Below, piece by piece: positions 1 to 6,063 of a DNA stretch of 9,399 bases. The stretch's first letter is position 1; each line of letters opens with the position of its first letter. The translations under genes and the position numbers were made by a program. The stretch spans positions 1-9,399 of the forward strand of contig JAGODU010000153.1 of the NCBI GenBank assembly GCA_017998095.1, read 5' to 3'. Source of the DNA: Prolixibacteraceae bacterium. Its GTDB lineage: Bacteria; Bacteroidota; Bacteroidia; Bacteroidales; Prolixibacteraceae. The notes under the pieces were generated by a model. That model searched no databases. It saw only the letters and a list, made by a program, of their open reading frames with translations, and was not told the origin of the DNA.

Positions 1-348
1 ACTCTTACCTTACCTGGTATCGCTGGTATTATTTTAACAATTGGTATGGCTGTGGATGCAAACGTATTGATTTTTGAAAGAATAAGAGAAGAATTACGTG
101 CCGGCAAGACAGTTCGTAATGCAGTTGACAATGGCTTTAACAGAGCTACCGTTACAATTCTTGACTCCAATATCACAACACTGATTACCGCTGCTATTCT
201 TTATCAGTTTGGTACAGGTGCTATCCGTGGTTTTGCTGTTACCCTTTCTATTGGTATTATTTCATCTATGTTTACTGCAATTATTGTAAGTAATGCAATT
301 TATGATAATTTCATTACCAATAAAAACCGCAACAAACTGAGTATTTAG
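1..348 (+). CDS. secD: Protein translocase subunit SecD, C-terminal end (5' truncated by window edge)
   Basis: The reading frame is open from base 1 and encodes the last 115 residues of SecD, ending in TAG at 346-348. SecD sits in the inner membrane with SecF and uses the proton motive force to help complete export through SecYEG. The fragment begins inside a membrane helix, then shows the RND-family signature [16 protein letters not shown] (about residues 18-33 of the fragment). The later [14 protein letters not shown] stretch matches the last transmembrane segments of SecD. The tail after the final helix is short and basic. The first ATG in frame (46) lies within a helix and is not the start; the true start is upstream of the window. 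secF follows after 8 bases, as is usual. Confidence 0.96.
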   Translation, partial: TLTLPGIAGIILTIGMAVDANVLIFERIREELRAGKTVRNAVDNGFNRATVTILDSNITTLITAAILYQFGTGAIRGFAVTLSIGIISSMFTAIIVSNAIYDNFITNKNRNKLSI

Positions 349-356
349 GAGGAAAA

Positions 357-1262
357 ATGCAATTACTGAAAGAAACTCATATTGACTTTATGGGAATGCG
401 TAAGGCATTCTACTTCATATCTGTTGCATTGATTCTGATTGGCATTATATCAATTGCAGTTCATAAAGGTATTAAATACAATAACGACTTCACCGGAGGT
501 TTAATGCTTCAGGTGGAATTAAAAGACGTAAAAGTAGATCAGGTACGTGATGCTCTTGCCGGTGTTGGCTTCAAAGATGCTGAAATTCAACAGCTTGAAG
601 ACAATGAAAACAATGGATATATCATTAAAACAAAAAGTACTGAAAACGCTGGTCAGAAAATTAAACAGGCCTTAAAAACCAGTTTCCCTGAAGCTTCAAA
701 GGGTGCCTTTGTGATTCAGGAAGAAGAAGTTGGACCAAAAGCAGGCTTTGAACTGAGAAATCAGGCAATCAGAGCAGTCTTGATTGCGATTTTCTTCATT
801 TTAATTTATATCTGGATTCGTTTCAGATTTTCATGGGGTATTTCTGCAGCGGTTTCTCTGTTCCATGATACGATTATTACCATTGGTATCCTTTCTATTT
901 TGAATGTAGAAATTGGTATGACTGTCTTAGCAGCATTATTAACTGTTGTTGGTTATTCTATCAACGATACCATCGTAATATTTGACCGTATTCGTGAAGA
1001 CCTTAAAAACTTCCGTAAAGACGATGAATTCCACGTGTTTAACCGTAGTATCAACTCAACCCTTAGTCGTACGATTATCACCAGTTTGACTACCTTATTA
1101 GCTGATGGTGCATTGCTGATCTGGGGCGGTCCAGTAATTCGTGACTTTGCTTTAACCCTCTTTGTTGGTATTCTGATTGGTACTTATTCTTCCATCTTCG
1201 TTGCAGCATCATTAGTGCTTGATACCGTTATCGCATACAAAAAAACAACTAAAAAGAAATAA
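357..1262 (+). CDS. secF: Protein translocase subunit SecF
   Basis: This is a complete 301-residue SecF, a typical length. SecF pairs with SecD in the inner membrane to promote late steps of Sec-dependent export using the proton gradient. Visible features, in order, are: transmembrane helix 1 at about 15-36; the conserved DFTGG motif at 44-48; a periplasmic P1-like domain to about 130; five more helices at about 136-156, 164-183, 187-207, 237-256 and 262-288; and the family motif VGYSINDTIVIFDRIRE at 198-214. The C-terminus is lysine-rich and cytoplasmic. The ATG at 357 is supported by AGGAGG at 347-352, which overlaps the secD stop, so translation of the pair is probably linked. Arginine codons are mostly CGT, consistent with good expression. 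The gene ends just before a strong hairpin. Confidence 0.97.
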   Translation: MQLLKETHIDFMGMRKAFYFISVALILIGIISIAVHKGIKYNNDFTGGLMLQVELKDVKVDQVRDALAGVGFKDAEIQQLEDNENNGYIIKTKSTENAGQKIKQALKTSFPEASKGAFVIQEEEVGPKAGFELRNQAIRAVLIAIFFILIYIWIRFRFSWGISAAVSLFHDTIITIGILSILNVEIGMTVLAALLTVVGYSINDTIVIFDRIREDLKNFRKDDEFHVFNRSINSTLSRTIITSLTTLLADGALLIWGGPVIRDFALTLFVGILIGTYSSIFVAASLVLDTVIAYKKTTKKK

Positions 1263-1286
1263 GATTCTAAAGAACCTTTATACGAT

Positions 1287-1312
1287 TAAGGAGAGCTGAA
1301 AAGCTCTCCTTA
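1287..1312 (+). terminator. Hairpin after secF, likely transcription terminator
   Basis: The arms AAGGAGAGCT (1288-1297) and AGCTCTCCTT (1302-1311) pair perfectly around a GAAA tetraloop (1298-1301), with one more T-A pair outside. It starts 24 bases after the secF stop. The following bases (TATCATTTGT) are T-rich but not a clean T run, so it may terminate imperfectly or act as a 3' end stabiliser. Confidence 0.75.
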
Positions 1313-1413
1313 TCATTTGTAGGTATTAATTTCTGTTTAATAAGGTGTATTTTTAAATAAAGTTAAGACTTTTAATGTTGATTTTACTAAATTACCGAAA
1401 TGTTAAACTTAAG

Positions 1414-1442
1414 GCTACATACTTAAAAAAAGAAATTATACT
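1414..1442 (+). promoter_or_regulatory. Tentative promoter for the LolA-like gene
   Basis: TATACT (1437-1442) is a good -10 match. At 17-bp spacing the -35 position holds GCTACA (1414-1419), which matches the consensus at only three of six bases. The predicted transcript would have a leader of about 50 bases. A promoter is expected here because the secF hairpin separates the genes, but AT-rich DNA gives such matches easily. Confidence 0.25.
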
Positions 1443-1487
1443 GAATTTTCTAAACTTATTGATATAGTCATACGATATTACATTAGG

Positions 1488-1495
1488 AAAGGGAG
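1488..1495 (+). promoter_or_regulatory. Ribosome binding site fixing the start of the LolA-like gene
   Basis: AAAGGGAG lies 5 bases before the ATG at 1501. An in-frame TAG at 1465-1467 blocks any longer upstream reading frame, so this site sets the start and confirms that the encoded product has no N-terminal signal peptide. Confidence 0.6.
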
Positions 1496-1500
1496 TTCCG

Positions 1501-2283
1501 ATGGCAGAGATAACAGGGATTGTTAATGGGAAGCAACTCACTATTGAAAGGAATAGTGGGAAGATAGACCCCTATGCTGTTTTTAAAATGCATTTTTTGG
1601 CAATAGGTGGCGAAGATAAAGCCAAAAGTAATAAATCTGTATATTTAAAAGGTTCTGTATCCGTTAATTCTGTTGAGTATGATTATGAAGAATGGAGAGA
1701 TAAACCATCGAAATCCAGAAAAATATACAGTCAGTACTCCAGTAAAATTTATCAGACTGGAGATGACGGAGAAACGCTTTGGGTGGTTGACAAAGGGAAA
1801 TTGAACACTTTAGACGATAAAGATACACCAGAACGTAAAATTAAAACAATGATGGAAAATTACGATTATACAGCAGCAAATAATGGCATTATTAAAGTCA
1901 GTTCTTCCAGAAAAGTTTCAATTGACAGTAAGAAATACTATGAAATAACTTTAAAAAATACAAAAACAAATGAGATAAGGCATCAATATTTCGATACTTC
2001 AACTTATCTTTTAAAAAGAGAAGTAAAGGATATTGACGGCTCAAAGACACAAATAGATTATGATGATTATCGAAAAGTAAACGGTTTAATGTTTGCTTTT
2101 AAAAAAACAGTTTATTACTCCGATAATGATTCAAAGGAAGTATTTAATTTTAATACAATCACCAGAGGAATGTATATTTCTCAGACTAAATTCCAGGTTC
2201 CTGAGACAAAAACAACAACAGACAAAAGTGCATCAGCTTCAACTGCTTCTGGTACAGGTTCAATCATAGATACATATGCCTGA
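1501..2283 (+). CDS. LolA-like / lipoprotein-sorting-type domain protein lacking a signal peptide
   Basis: This 260-residue protein resembles the LolA-like antiparallel beta-sheet domain often found in Bacteroidetes-type exported proteins and at the C-terminus of M16 peptidases. The typical pieces are visible: a helix ending in FLAIGGEDKAK (about 32-42); a strand with ...KGSVSV (50-55); a proline/lysine strand DKPSKSRKIY (67-76); DDGETLWVVDKGK (88-100); and the paired strands YFDTSTYLLKREVKDIDG (163-180) and DYRKVNGLMFAFKKTVYYS (189-207). The tail (236-252) is low-complexity Thr/Ser/Ala. LolA domains normally work in the periplasm, yet this start is hydrophilic and no signal sequence or lipobox is seen. 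The last residues, GSIIDTYA, resemble the beginning of another such repeat, so the gene may be a module cut from a larger protein. Arginine codons are mainly AGA/AGG, unlike secF. The function is unknown; the fold assignment is an inference from patterns. Confidence 0.6.
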   Translation: MAEITGIVNGKQLTIERNSGKIDPYAVFKMHFLAIGGEDKAKSNKSVYLKGSVSVNSVEYDYEEWRDKPSKSRKIYSQYSSKIYQTGDDGETLWVVDKGKLNTLDDKDTPERKIKTMMENYDYTAANNGIIKVSSSRKVSIDSKKYYEITLKNTKTNEIRHQYFDTSTYLLKREVKDIDGSKTQIDYDDYRKVNGLMFAFKKTVYYSDNDSKEVFNFNTITRGMYISQTKFQVPETKTTTDKSASASTASGTGSIIDTYA

Positions 2284-2323
2284 TAATTATTTAAAAAATA
2301 AATTAATATCAGTAAAATAATAG

Positions 2324-2352
2324 ATAAGGAAGCAATAAGGATAGGATAAGGA
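2324..2352 (+). repeat. Three ATAAGGA direct repeats with exact 11-bp period
   Basis: ATAAGGA occurs at 2324-2330, 2335-2341 and 2346-2352, each copy 11 bases after the last, with variable 4-base spacers (AGCA, TAGG). One helical turn of spacing puts all copies on the same face of the DNA. This could be a protein-binding array or simply a purine-rich slippage product. Confidence 0.6.
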
Positions 2353-2382
2353 AAGGAAAGAAAAAAGTAAGTAAAAATTATC

Positions 2383-2400
2383 AAAAATTAGATGATTTTT
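2383..2400 (+). terminator. Weak A/T hairpin after the LolA-like gene
   Basis: AAAAAT (2383-2388) can pair with ATTTTT (2395-2400) around TAGATG. The stem is all A-T and lies 100 bases after the stop codon, so as a terminator it is weak. It is listed because nothing better is seen between the two genes. Confidence 0.2.
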
Positions 2401-2525
2401 CATTAACTAAATGCCTCAGATAAAGATAGAATAATTAGGAAATAAAATCAGAGCAAATGAGAATTTGATTAACTTATTATAAGAGAATAGATTAAAGCTC
2501 AAAATCGAAAAAGCAAAAATAAGAG

Positions 2526-2554
2526 TTGACAAAAAATAAAGGGTATTAGAAAAT
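2526..2554 (+). promoter_or_regulatory. Tentative sigma-70-type promoter of the oxidoreductase operon
   Basis: A perfect -35 consensus TTGACA (2526-2531) is followed at 17-bp spacing by GAAAAT (2549-2554), a four-of-six -10 match keeping the key A and T. Transcription would begin near 2561, giving a leader of about 33 bases. A second TTGACT (2555-2560) with TATAAA (2577-2582) also exists but would start too close to the ribosome binding site. Confidence 0.3.
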
Positions 2555-2593
2555 TTGACTAATAATGAAAATCTATTATAAAGGAGAGCCAAT

Positions 2594-2797
2594 ATGCCTA
2601 AGATGACGGTTGATCCTAACTACTGTAAAGGCTGTGGGTTATGTATTCATGCATGCCCCAAAAAAATCATCAGATTTTCCGAGAAGATTAACGTAAAGGG
2701 TTATCATTACGCGGAATGTTTTGACCAGGAAGCTTGTATCGCATGTAAAATGTGTTACACAATTTGTCCCGATGTAGCGATAACAATCGAGAAGTAA
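2594..2797 (+). CDS. 2-oxoacid:ferredoxin oxidoreductase, ferredoxin-type (delta) subunit, 2x[4Fe-4S]
   Basis: This is a 67-residue bacterial-type ferredoxin subunit, normal in size for the small electron-transfer subunit of four-subunit oxidoreductases. Two cysteine sets are seen: C11, C14, C17 with C21-P, and C48, C51, C54 with C58-P. In the usual crossed arrangement each set of three plus the distant fourth cysteine binds a [4Fe-4S] cluster. An additional cysteine at 42 is not part of either set. The protein carries electrons from the catalytic beta subunit to a free ferredoxin in the cytoplasm. The ATG at 2594 has AAGGAG at 2581-2586, 7 bases upstream. It is the first gene of a four-gene operon; its stop is followed by only 9 bases before the alpha subunit start, within which lies that gene's AGGAGG. 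Common labels are VorD or KorD; the substrate class cannot be told from this subunit. Confidence 0.93.
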   Translation: MPKMTVDPNYCKGCGLCIHACPKKIIRFSEKINVKGYHYAECFDQEACIACKMCYTICPDVAITIEK

Positions 2798-2806
2798 GGA
2801 GGAAAG

Positions 2807-3889
2807 ATGGGTAACAAGGTTTTAATGAAAGGTAATGAAGCTGTCGCAGAAGCAGCGATTCGTTCAGGTTGCAGATTGTATTTTGCATACCCAATCACCC
2901 CTCAGAGTGAATTGATCGAATATATGGCAAAGATGATGCCAAAAGTAAAAGGAACTTTCTTACAAGCAGAGAGTGAAGTATCTGCAATTAATATGGTTTA
3001 CGGTGCTGCCGGAATGGGAAAAAGAGTAATGACTTCTTCTTCTTCACCTGGTATTTCTCTAAAAATGGAAGGTATTTCCTATATTGCCGGTGCAGAGTTA
3101 CCTGCAGTGATCGTTAACGTTCAGCGTGGTGGTCCTGGTCTTGGTGATATTCAACCTGCACAGGGTGATTATTTCCAGGCAACCAAAGGTGGCGGACATG
3201 GCGATTATCATTGTATTACGCTTGCGCCAAGTTCTGTTCAGGAATTTGCCGATATGGCATCTGATGCCTTTGATTTAGCAGATAAATACAGAATCCCTGT
3301 AATGATTTTATCAGACGGTTTATTAGGTCAGATGATGGAACCTGTTGAATTCAAAGAATATAAAACAGAAGCTGAAATGGAAGAAATGGGAAGACAACAT
3401 TATGAATGGTGTATTCATAACAATGAAGCAGGTGCAGGACATCATCATAATGAAATCAATTCTCTGGAAATTGACCCAAAAGTACTTGAAACACATGTAT
3501 TGAATTTAGAAAAGAAATACAATCATATCTGTGAAAATGAAGTGAAACTTGAAGAATATCATTTAAATGACGATAATGAAATTGTCTGTGTTGCTTTTGG
3601 TACAGCAGCCCGTATCGTTAAATCTGCGATTGATGATTTAAATGCAGAAGGTCGCAATATCGGTATGATTCGACCAATCACTGTATGGCCTTATCCTTAC
3701 AAAGAAATAGAAAAAGCGGTTCATGGAAAAGTGAAACGTGTCATGGTTTTTGAATTGAATCTAGGTCAGATGGTTGAAGACGTAAAACTTGCCGTTAATG
3801 GTAAAGTGCCGGTAGATTTTATGGGTAAAGTGGGCGGTATTGTATTTACCCCTGAAGAAATTAAAGAAAAAATAAAAGCAAATTTATAG
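2807..3889 (+). CDS. vorB: 2-oxoacid:ferredoxin oxidoreductase alpha subunit, VorB type
   Basis: This 360-residue protein matches the family annotated as 3-methyl-2-oxobutanoate dehydrogenase subunit VorB, close to the usual 350-360. With the other three subunits it oxidatively decarboxylates a 2-oxoacid to its acyl-CoA, CO2 and reduced ferredoxin in the cytoplasm. Key stretches are YPITPQSE (28-35), AESEVSAINMVYGAA (54-68, with E55 expected near the TPP ring), TSSSSPGISLKMEG (76-89) and RGGPGLGDIQPAQGDYFQAT (107-126). The C-terminal part (about 255-345) is the transketolase-C-like domain, with FGTAARI and RPITVWPYP. The region 185-250 is charged and His-rich (GHHHNE at 211-216). The start at 2807 is backed by AAGGAGG (2796-2802), overlapping the previous stop. 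VorB-type proteins are often labelled branched-chain, but KorA (2-oxoglutarate) is similar, so the substrate is uncertain. Confidence 0.9.
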   Translation: MGNKVLMKGNEAVAEAAIRSGCRLYFAYPITPQSELIEYMAKMMPKVKGTFLQAESEVSAINMVYGAAGMGKRVMTSSSSPGISLKMEGISYIAGAELPAVIVNVQRGGPGLGDIQPAQGDYFQATKGGGHGDYHCITLAPSSVQEFADMASDAFDLADKYRIPVMILSDGLLGQMMEPVEFKEYKTEAEMEEMGRQHYEWCIHNNEAGAGHHHNEINSLEIDPKVLETHVLNLEKKYNHICENEVKLEEYHLNDDNEIVCVAFGTAARIVKSAIDDLNAEGRNIGMIRPITVWPYPYKEIEKAVHGKVKRVMVFELNLGQMVEDVKLAVNGKVPVDFMGKVGGIVFTPEEIKEKIKANL

Positions 3890-3898
3890 GAGAATTTC

Positions 3899-4654
3899 AT
3901 GACAGTTATAGCAAAAAGACCTGATTCACTCCGTGAACTCGGATTCACATATTGTCCTGGCTGTCTGCATGGCGTTGCACATCGTCTTATCGCAGAAGCT
4001 GTAGATGAACTTGGTTTAAAAGATGTTATGACAGGTGTAGCTCCTGTGGGTTGCTCTGTCTTTGCATATAAATTTTTCGATTTTGACATGGCGCAGGCTG
4101 CTCATGGTCGTGCTCCAGCCGTAGCGACCGGTATGAAGAGAGCTCGTCCTGATATGAAAGTATTTACTTATCAGGGTGATGGTGACTTAGCTGCTATTGG
4201 TACAGCAGAAATAGTTCATGCTGCTAATCGTGGTGAACATATGTCTGTTTTCTTTGTAAACAATGCGATTTATGGTATGACTGGCGGACAGATGGCTCCA
4301 ACCACTCTCCCTGGTATGAAAACAACTACATCGCCTTACGGAAGAGATACTGATGATATTGGCTTCCCTATCAGAGTATCAGAATTACTGAATACACTTG
4401 ATGCCCCATATTTCATTGAAAGAGTATCTCTTTTAACACCTCAGGATATTATGAAAGCTAAGAAAACCGTTTTAAAAGCGCTGACTTACAATAAAGAAGA
4501 ACGTGGTTTTACTTTTATAGAATTTGTATCAACATGTCCTACTAACTGGGGTCTTGATCCTGTGAAATCTCTTACATGGGCAAAAGATAATATGTTACCT
4601 TATTTCAAAGTAGGAAATTTCAGAGATAAAGGTGTAGAAGGAGGTCAGAAATGA
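3899..4654 (+). CDS. 2-oxoacid:ferredoxin oxidoreductase beta subunit (TPP-binding)
   Basis: This is a 251-residue catalytic beta subunit of normal length. It binds thiamine diphosphate-Mg and a [4Fe-4S] cluster. The TPP site is clear: GDGDLAAIGTAEIVHAANRG (93-112) followed by NN (121-122) and IYGMTGGQMAPTT (124-136). The likely cluster ligands are C19 and C22 (in YCPGCLHG), C52 (in VGCSVF) and C213 (in STCPTNW), a pattern known from KorB/VorA-type subunits. HGRAPAVATGMK (69-80) is another conserved family stretch. The ATG at 3899 follows AGGAG (3888-3892), which overlaps the alpha stop. The end overlaps the gamma gene by four bases (ATGA), so these two are translationally coupled. It would be called VorA or KorB depending on substrate, which sequence alone does not settle. 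Confidence 0.94.
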   Translation: MTVIAKRPDSLRELGFTYCPGCLHGVAHRLIAEAVDELGLKDVMTGVAPVGCSVFAYKFFDFDMAQAAHGRAPAVATGMKRARPDMKVFTYQGDGDLAAIGTAEIVHAANRGEHMSVFFVNNAIYGMTGGQMAPTTLPGMKTTTSPYGRDTDDIGFPIRVSELLNTLDAPYFIERVSLLTPQDIMKAKKTVLKALTYNKEERGFTFIEFVSTCPTNWGLDPVKSLTWAKDNMLPYFKVGNFRDKGVEGGQK

Positions 4655-5193
4655 AATCAGAAATGGTATTCTCCGGTTTCGGCGGACAAGGTGCTTTAAC
4701 CATTGGAAAATTCATCGCTCAGTCAGCTATGACTGAAGGTAAAAACGTGTCATGGTTACCTTCTTATGGTCCTGAAATGCGTGGTGGTACAGCGAATGTA
4801 GCTACCGTTATATCCGATTCACCTATCGCTTCTCCACTCGTATCTTTTCCTGATATCCTGGTTGCATTAAATCAGCCTTCCCTCGATAAATTTGCTCCAG
4901 ACGTAAAAAAAGGCGGTATTGTAATTGTTAATTCTGATATGTGCCCTGAAATAAATAAGATTGATGGATTAACCTATTATGTTGTCCCAATGAATCAAAT
5001 TTCAAGTGAAATTGGTGATGTGAAAGTCTTAAATATGATTCCAATCGGTATCATTATTGGGAAAACACAGACCATAAAATTTGAAACAATCGAAGCATAT
5101 TTAACGAAAGCCATGAAAGAAAAAAATCCTGCATTACTTGAAAAAAATCTCAAAGCAATCCAGGAAGGTATTAAAATCGCAACAGAAGCGTAA
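4651..5193 (+). CDS. 2-oxoacid:ferredoxin oxidoreductase gamma subunit
   Basis: This 180-residue protein belongs to the pyruvate/ketoisovalerate oxidoreductase catalytic-domain family that forms the gamma subunit of four-subunit enzymes; the length is typical. The N-terminal FSGFGGQGALTIGK (7-20) is the glycine-rich family hallmark. SYGPEMRGGTANVATVIS (38-55) is the second conserved block, and SFPDILVALNQPSLDKF (65-81) the third. The gamma subunit contributes to CoA binding and to the assembled complex rather than holding metal clusters. The ATG at 4651 overlaps the beta stop as ATGA and has AAGGAGG at 4638-4644, 6 bases upstream. It is the last gene of the operon: two tandem hairpins follow. 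It is usually named VorC, VorG or KorC depending on the naming scheme. Confidence 0.93.
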   Translation: MKSEMVFSGFGGQGALTIGKFIAQSAMTEGKNVSWLPSYGPEMRGGTANVATVISDSPIASPLVSFPDILVALNQPSLDKFAPDVKKGGIVIVNSDMCPEINKIDGLTYYVVPMNQISSEIGDVKVLNMIPIGIIIGKTQTIKFETIEAYLTKAMKEKNPALLEKNLKAIQEGIKIATEA

Positions 5194-5204
5194 TAAACGC
5201 TTTT
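5184..5204 (+). terminator. Small hairpin spanning the gamma-subunit stop codon
   Basis: AGAAGCG (5184-5190) can pair with CGCTTTT (5198-5204), with one G-T pair, around the loop TAATAAA, which holds the stop codon at 5191-5193. The stem ends in a short T run (5201-5204). It may be part of a two-step terminator with the stronger hairpin five bases further on. Confidence 0.4.
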
Positions 5205-5209
5205 ATAAA

Positions 5210-5233
5210 GGGGTCAGTTTTATTGCTGACCCC
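5210..5233 (+). terminator. GC-rich hairpin ending the oxidoreductase operon
   Basis: GGGGTCAG (5210-5217) pairs perfectly with CTGACCCC (5226-5233) around an 8-base loop, TTTTATTG. It begins 16 bases after the gamma stop. The following ATTTACATT is only moderately T-rich, so some read-through into the methyltransferase gene, 29 bases on, is possible. Confidence 0.7.
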
Positions 5234-5262
5234 ATTTACATTAAAGAAGAAAACAGGTACAG

Positions 5263-6063
5263 ATGAGATTTTATGATTTTCCAGAAGTATATGATTTATT
5301 TTACTCAGAAGCATTTGAATCTGAATGTCTGACTTTTTATAAATCCCTTTTTTCAAAAAAGAAATTTCAGGAGATATTTGATTGCGCTGTTGGAACAGGC
5401 AAAATGCTTTTACCTATGGCAAGACTGGGTTATTCTTGTACAGGTTCTGATATCAACCCCAATATGATTCGAAAAGCGAAAACAAACTTTGCAAAAGAAA
5501 ACTTGATAGCTCAGTTTGTTCTCAGCGATTATAAAGAACTGAACAAAAATATAAAAAGAGATTTTGACTGCGTTATGTGTACAGGAAATTCACTGGCACA
5601 CAGTAAAAATGATGAACTGAAAAATGTAATTTTTCAAATGGACAAAATGCTCAGACCTGGAGGAACACTCTATATTGATAGTCGTAACTGGGATAACATA
5701 CTGAAAAGAAAACAACGTTTCTATCTTTTTAATCCTGTGATACGAGATAAAGGCAGAGTGAATTACGTGCAGGTATGGGATTACAATAAAAATGGGTCAA
5801 TTACCTTTAATTACCTTGTATTTGAGGAAGTAGATAATAAAATTGTTAGTAAACGACAGTTCTATGAAATCTATTATCCTTTTAACTATGAACTATTGAA
5901 GCAAATACTCGAAGGAATGAGTTATCAAAACATAAAGGTATGCAAGTTAGGTGATAGTGGACAAACAGATCTTGAAAAGATTGACTGGTACGCTGTGACA
6001 GCAGAAAAGCCTATCGAAGGATTTGTGAATGAGAACAAAGAACGAAAAACTAAACTCTTCTGA
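5263..6063 (+). CDS. Class I SAM-dependent methyltransferase, glycine N-methyltransferase-like
   Basis: This 266-residue protein has a class I Rossmann-type methyltransferase core. The SAM-binding motif I is IFDCAVGTGKMLLPMA (38-53), where AVGTG stands for the usual GCGTG. The acidic residue after strand 2 is D63 in GSDINPNMI (61-69). Motif III is near SDY (88-90), and CTGNSLAH (106-113) follows strand 4. LRPGGTLYIDSRNWDNIL (130-147) closely resembles the LRPGG-IDHRNYD block of glycine/sarcosine N-methyltransferases, so a small-molecule N-methylation is the best guess. The substrate is unproven. The C-terminus (250-266) is charged and probably flexible. The start at 5263 has only a weak purine stretch (ACAGG at 5253-5257). 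Its TGA shares one base with the ATG of the permease gene, indicating translational coupling. No clear promoter fits in the 29 bases after the upstream hairpin. Confidence 0.85.
   Translation: MRFYDFPEVYDLFYSEAFESECLTFYKSLFSKKKFQEIFDCAVGTGKMLLPMARLGYSCTGSDINPNMIRKAKTNFAKENLIAQFVLSDYKELNKNIKRDFDCVMCTGNSLAHSKNDELKNVIFQMDKMLRPGGTLYIDSRNWDNILKRKQRFYLFNPVIRDKGRVNYVQVWDYNKNGSITFNYLVFEEVDNKIVSKRQFYEIYYPFNYELLKQILEGMSYQNIKVCKLGDSGQTDLEKIDWYAVTAEKPIEGFVNENKERKTKLF

Larger units (their letters stand above)
2284..2593 (+). other. 310-base AT-rich, purine-skewed intergenic region
   Basis: No convincing gene is present on either strand. The + strand is very rich in A and G. It contains three evenly spaced ATAAGGA repeats near 2324-2352, a weak A/T hairpin at 2383-2400, and two TTGAC-containing elements (2526 and 2555) that may belong to the promoter of the oxidoreductase operon. 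It is the longest non-coding stretch in the window and probably carries the control region of that operon. Confidence 0.7.

Noticed and set aside
1263..1500. Possible small gene or RNA in the spacer after secF
   Set aside because: Apart from the hairpin at 1287-1312 and a weak -10-like box, both strands are stop-rich and no tRNA or known RNA pattern was seen.
2286..2301. TTATTT/AAATAA palindrome just after the LolA-like gene, as a possible terminator
   Set aside because: The stem is entirely A-T with a 3-base loop and no following T run. Such palindromes are expected by chance in this AT-rich spacer.
2181..2384. Minus-strand reading frame of 67 residues with a hydrophobic N-terminal half, over the end of the LolA-like gene and the spacer
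   Set aside because: It starts with TTG, has no ribosome binding site, and half of it is antisense to a better-supported gene. The hydrophobic residues arise from reading a purine-rich tract on the opposite strand.
3766..4089. Minus-strand reading frame of 107 residues across the alpha and beta subunit genes
   Set aside because: It is antisense to two strongly recognised genes, has no family-like pattern, and spans their junction.
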